Assembly (NCBI GenBank): GCA_965230565.1
Contig: CBDDLH010000012.1
Location: 1 to 64,000, forward strand
Reading direction: 5' to 3'
DNA: 64,000 nucleotides
From: BCD1 sp965230565
GTDB lineage: Bacteria; Bacteroidota; Bacteroidia; Chitinophagales; Saprospiraceae
The translations under genes were made by a program, and so were the position numbers. Each line of letters opens with the position of its first letter. Position 1 is the first letter of the stretch. The notes under the pieces were generated by a model. That model saw nothing but the letters and a program-made list of their open reading frames with translations. It was not told the origin of the DNA and made no database searches. Of the stretch, positions 63,848 to 64,000 are shown in pieces.

Positions 63848-63943
63848 GGTATAGTTAAATATGCGCACATAAATCGATCCTTTTTGAGTTGAATAATTGG
63901 TAAATTAGTGCGAAATAAATAAGCATAATTTTCAAGCAGAAAA

Positions 63944-64000
63944 ATGAATATCTTACCAATTAAACTCAAATTTACAGGAGCCCTTTTTCTCCTTTTCACA
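63944..64000 (+). CDS. start of a membrane or secreted protein, cut by the window edge
   Basis: Nineteen codons are visible: NILPIKLKFTGALFLLFT after the Met, the beginning of a hydrophobic leader or first membrane helix. A weak -7-like TAAATTAG lies at 63901-63908. Nothing can be said of its function. Confidence 0.4.
   Translation, partial: MNILPIKLKFTGALFLLFT

Overview
The window looks like chromosomal DNA of a Bacteroidota bacterium, most likely of the Saprospiria/Lewinella kind. Direct signs are Bacteroidota-type -7 boxes (TAnnTTTG, sometimes TAnnTTCG) ahead of many genes, little Shine-Dalgarno signal, secreted proteins with type IX secretion (T9SS) C-terminal sorting domains, a DUF1800/DUF1501 pair, a fused E1 alpha/beta dehydrogenase, a PorE-like TPR/propeller/OmpA protein, an L25 protein with an acidic tail and a very large beta-propeller histidine kinase. 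Placement below class level is inference. No rRNA, tRNA, CRISPR, integrase or transposase gene was seen.

Layout. 1-4 kb: an outer-membrane protein/serine-hydrolase operon, a saccharopine-dehydrogenase-like enzyme and a membrane protein. 4-11.2 kb: a frameshifted E2-like acyltransferase, DUF1800 and DUF1501 proteins and two T9SS cargo proteins. 11.3-20.1 kb: a mostly leftward block with an alpha/beta hydrolase, a decayed outer-membrane protein, a DUF2807 lipoprotein, a NarL-type response regulator with its propeller histidine kinase, a class-C beta-lactamase-fold lipoprotein and two small outer-membrane proteins. 20-24.3 kb: FMN-binding protein, NTF2-like protein, FadH-type dienoyl-CoA reductase, orphan lipoprotein. 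24.5-29 kb: the rod-shape operon mreB-mreC-mreD-mrdA, divergent from dnaN (29.4 kb), with DnaA-box-like sites in between. 30.5-39.6 kb: NlpC/P60 lipoprotein, omega-amidase, L25, CotH/lamin-tail protein, GpmI, M48 protease, RbfA. 39.6-52 kb: branched-chain-type E1, a membrane protein, PorE-like protein, LpxH, an SDR, a GyrI-like protein, methylmalonyl-CoA mutase, a divergent pyruvate-kinase homologue. 52-64 kb: small lipoproteins, lactonase, c-type cytochrome, serine dehydratase, M14 peptidase, acyl-CoA dehydrogenase, MurA (Asp-type), sulfatase, and the start of another gene.

The strongest new observation is a local regulon. Five promoters at about 1.6, 13.4, 17.5, 19.4 and 20.1 kb each carry an inverted repeat CTACT-N6-AGTAG exactly 22 nt upstream of a Bacteroidota -7 box. 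One lies before the histidine kinase gene itself. The others precede the DUF2807 lipoprotein, two operons pairing an outer-membrane protein with a serine-hydrolase lipoprotein, or in one case a single outer-membrane protein gene. The NarL-type regulator encoded in the middle is the natural candidate to bind them, which would make this a self-regulated envelope-response circuit.

The spacers hold two unusual repeat classes. One is arrays of three or four small hairpins with CTTYAG/CTRAAG cores (2.96-3.08, 52.23-52.36, 56.28-56.35 kb), REPIN-like but without a visible transposase. The other is short tandem units of 6, 7, 8 or 9 bp, different in sequence from site to site and often in facing inverted pairs. 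Four genes between 4.5 and 12.9 kb each appear to carry one extra base, mostly in A4/T4 runs, which points either to local sequencing error or to real decay.
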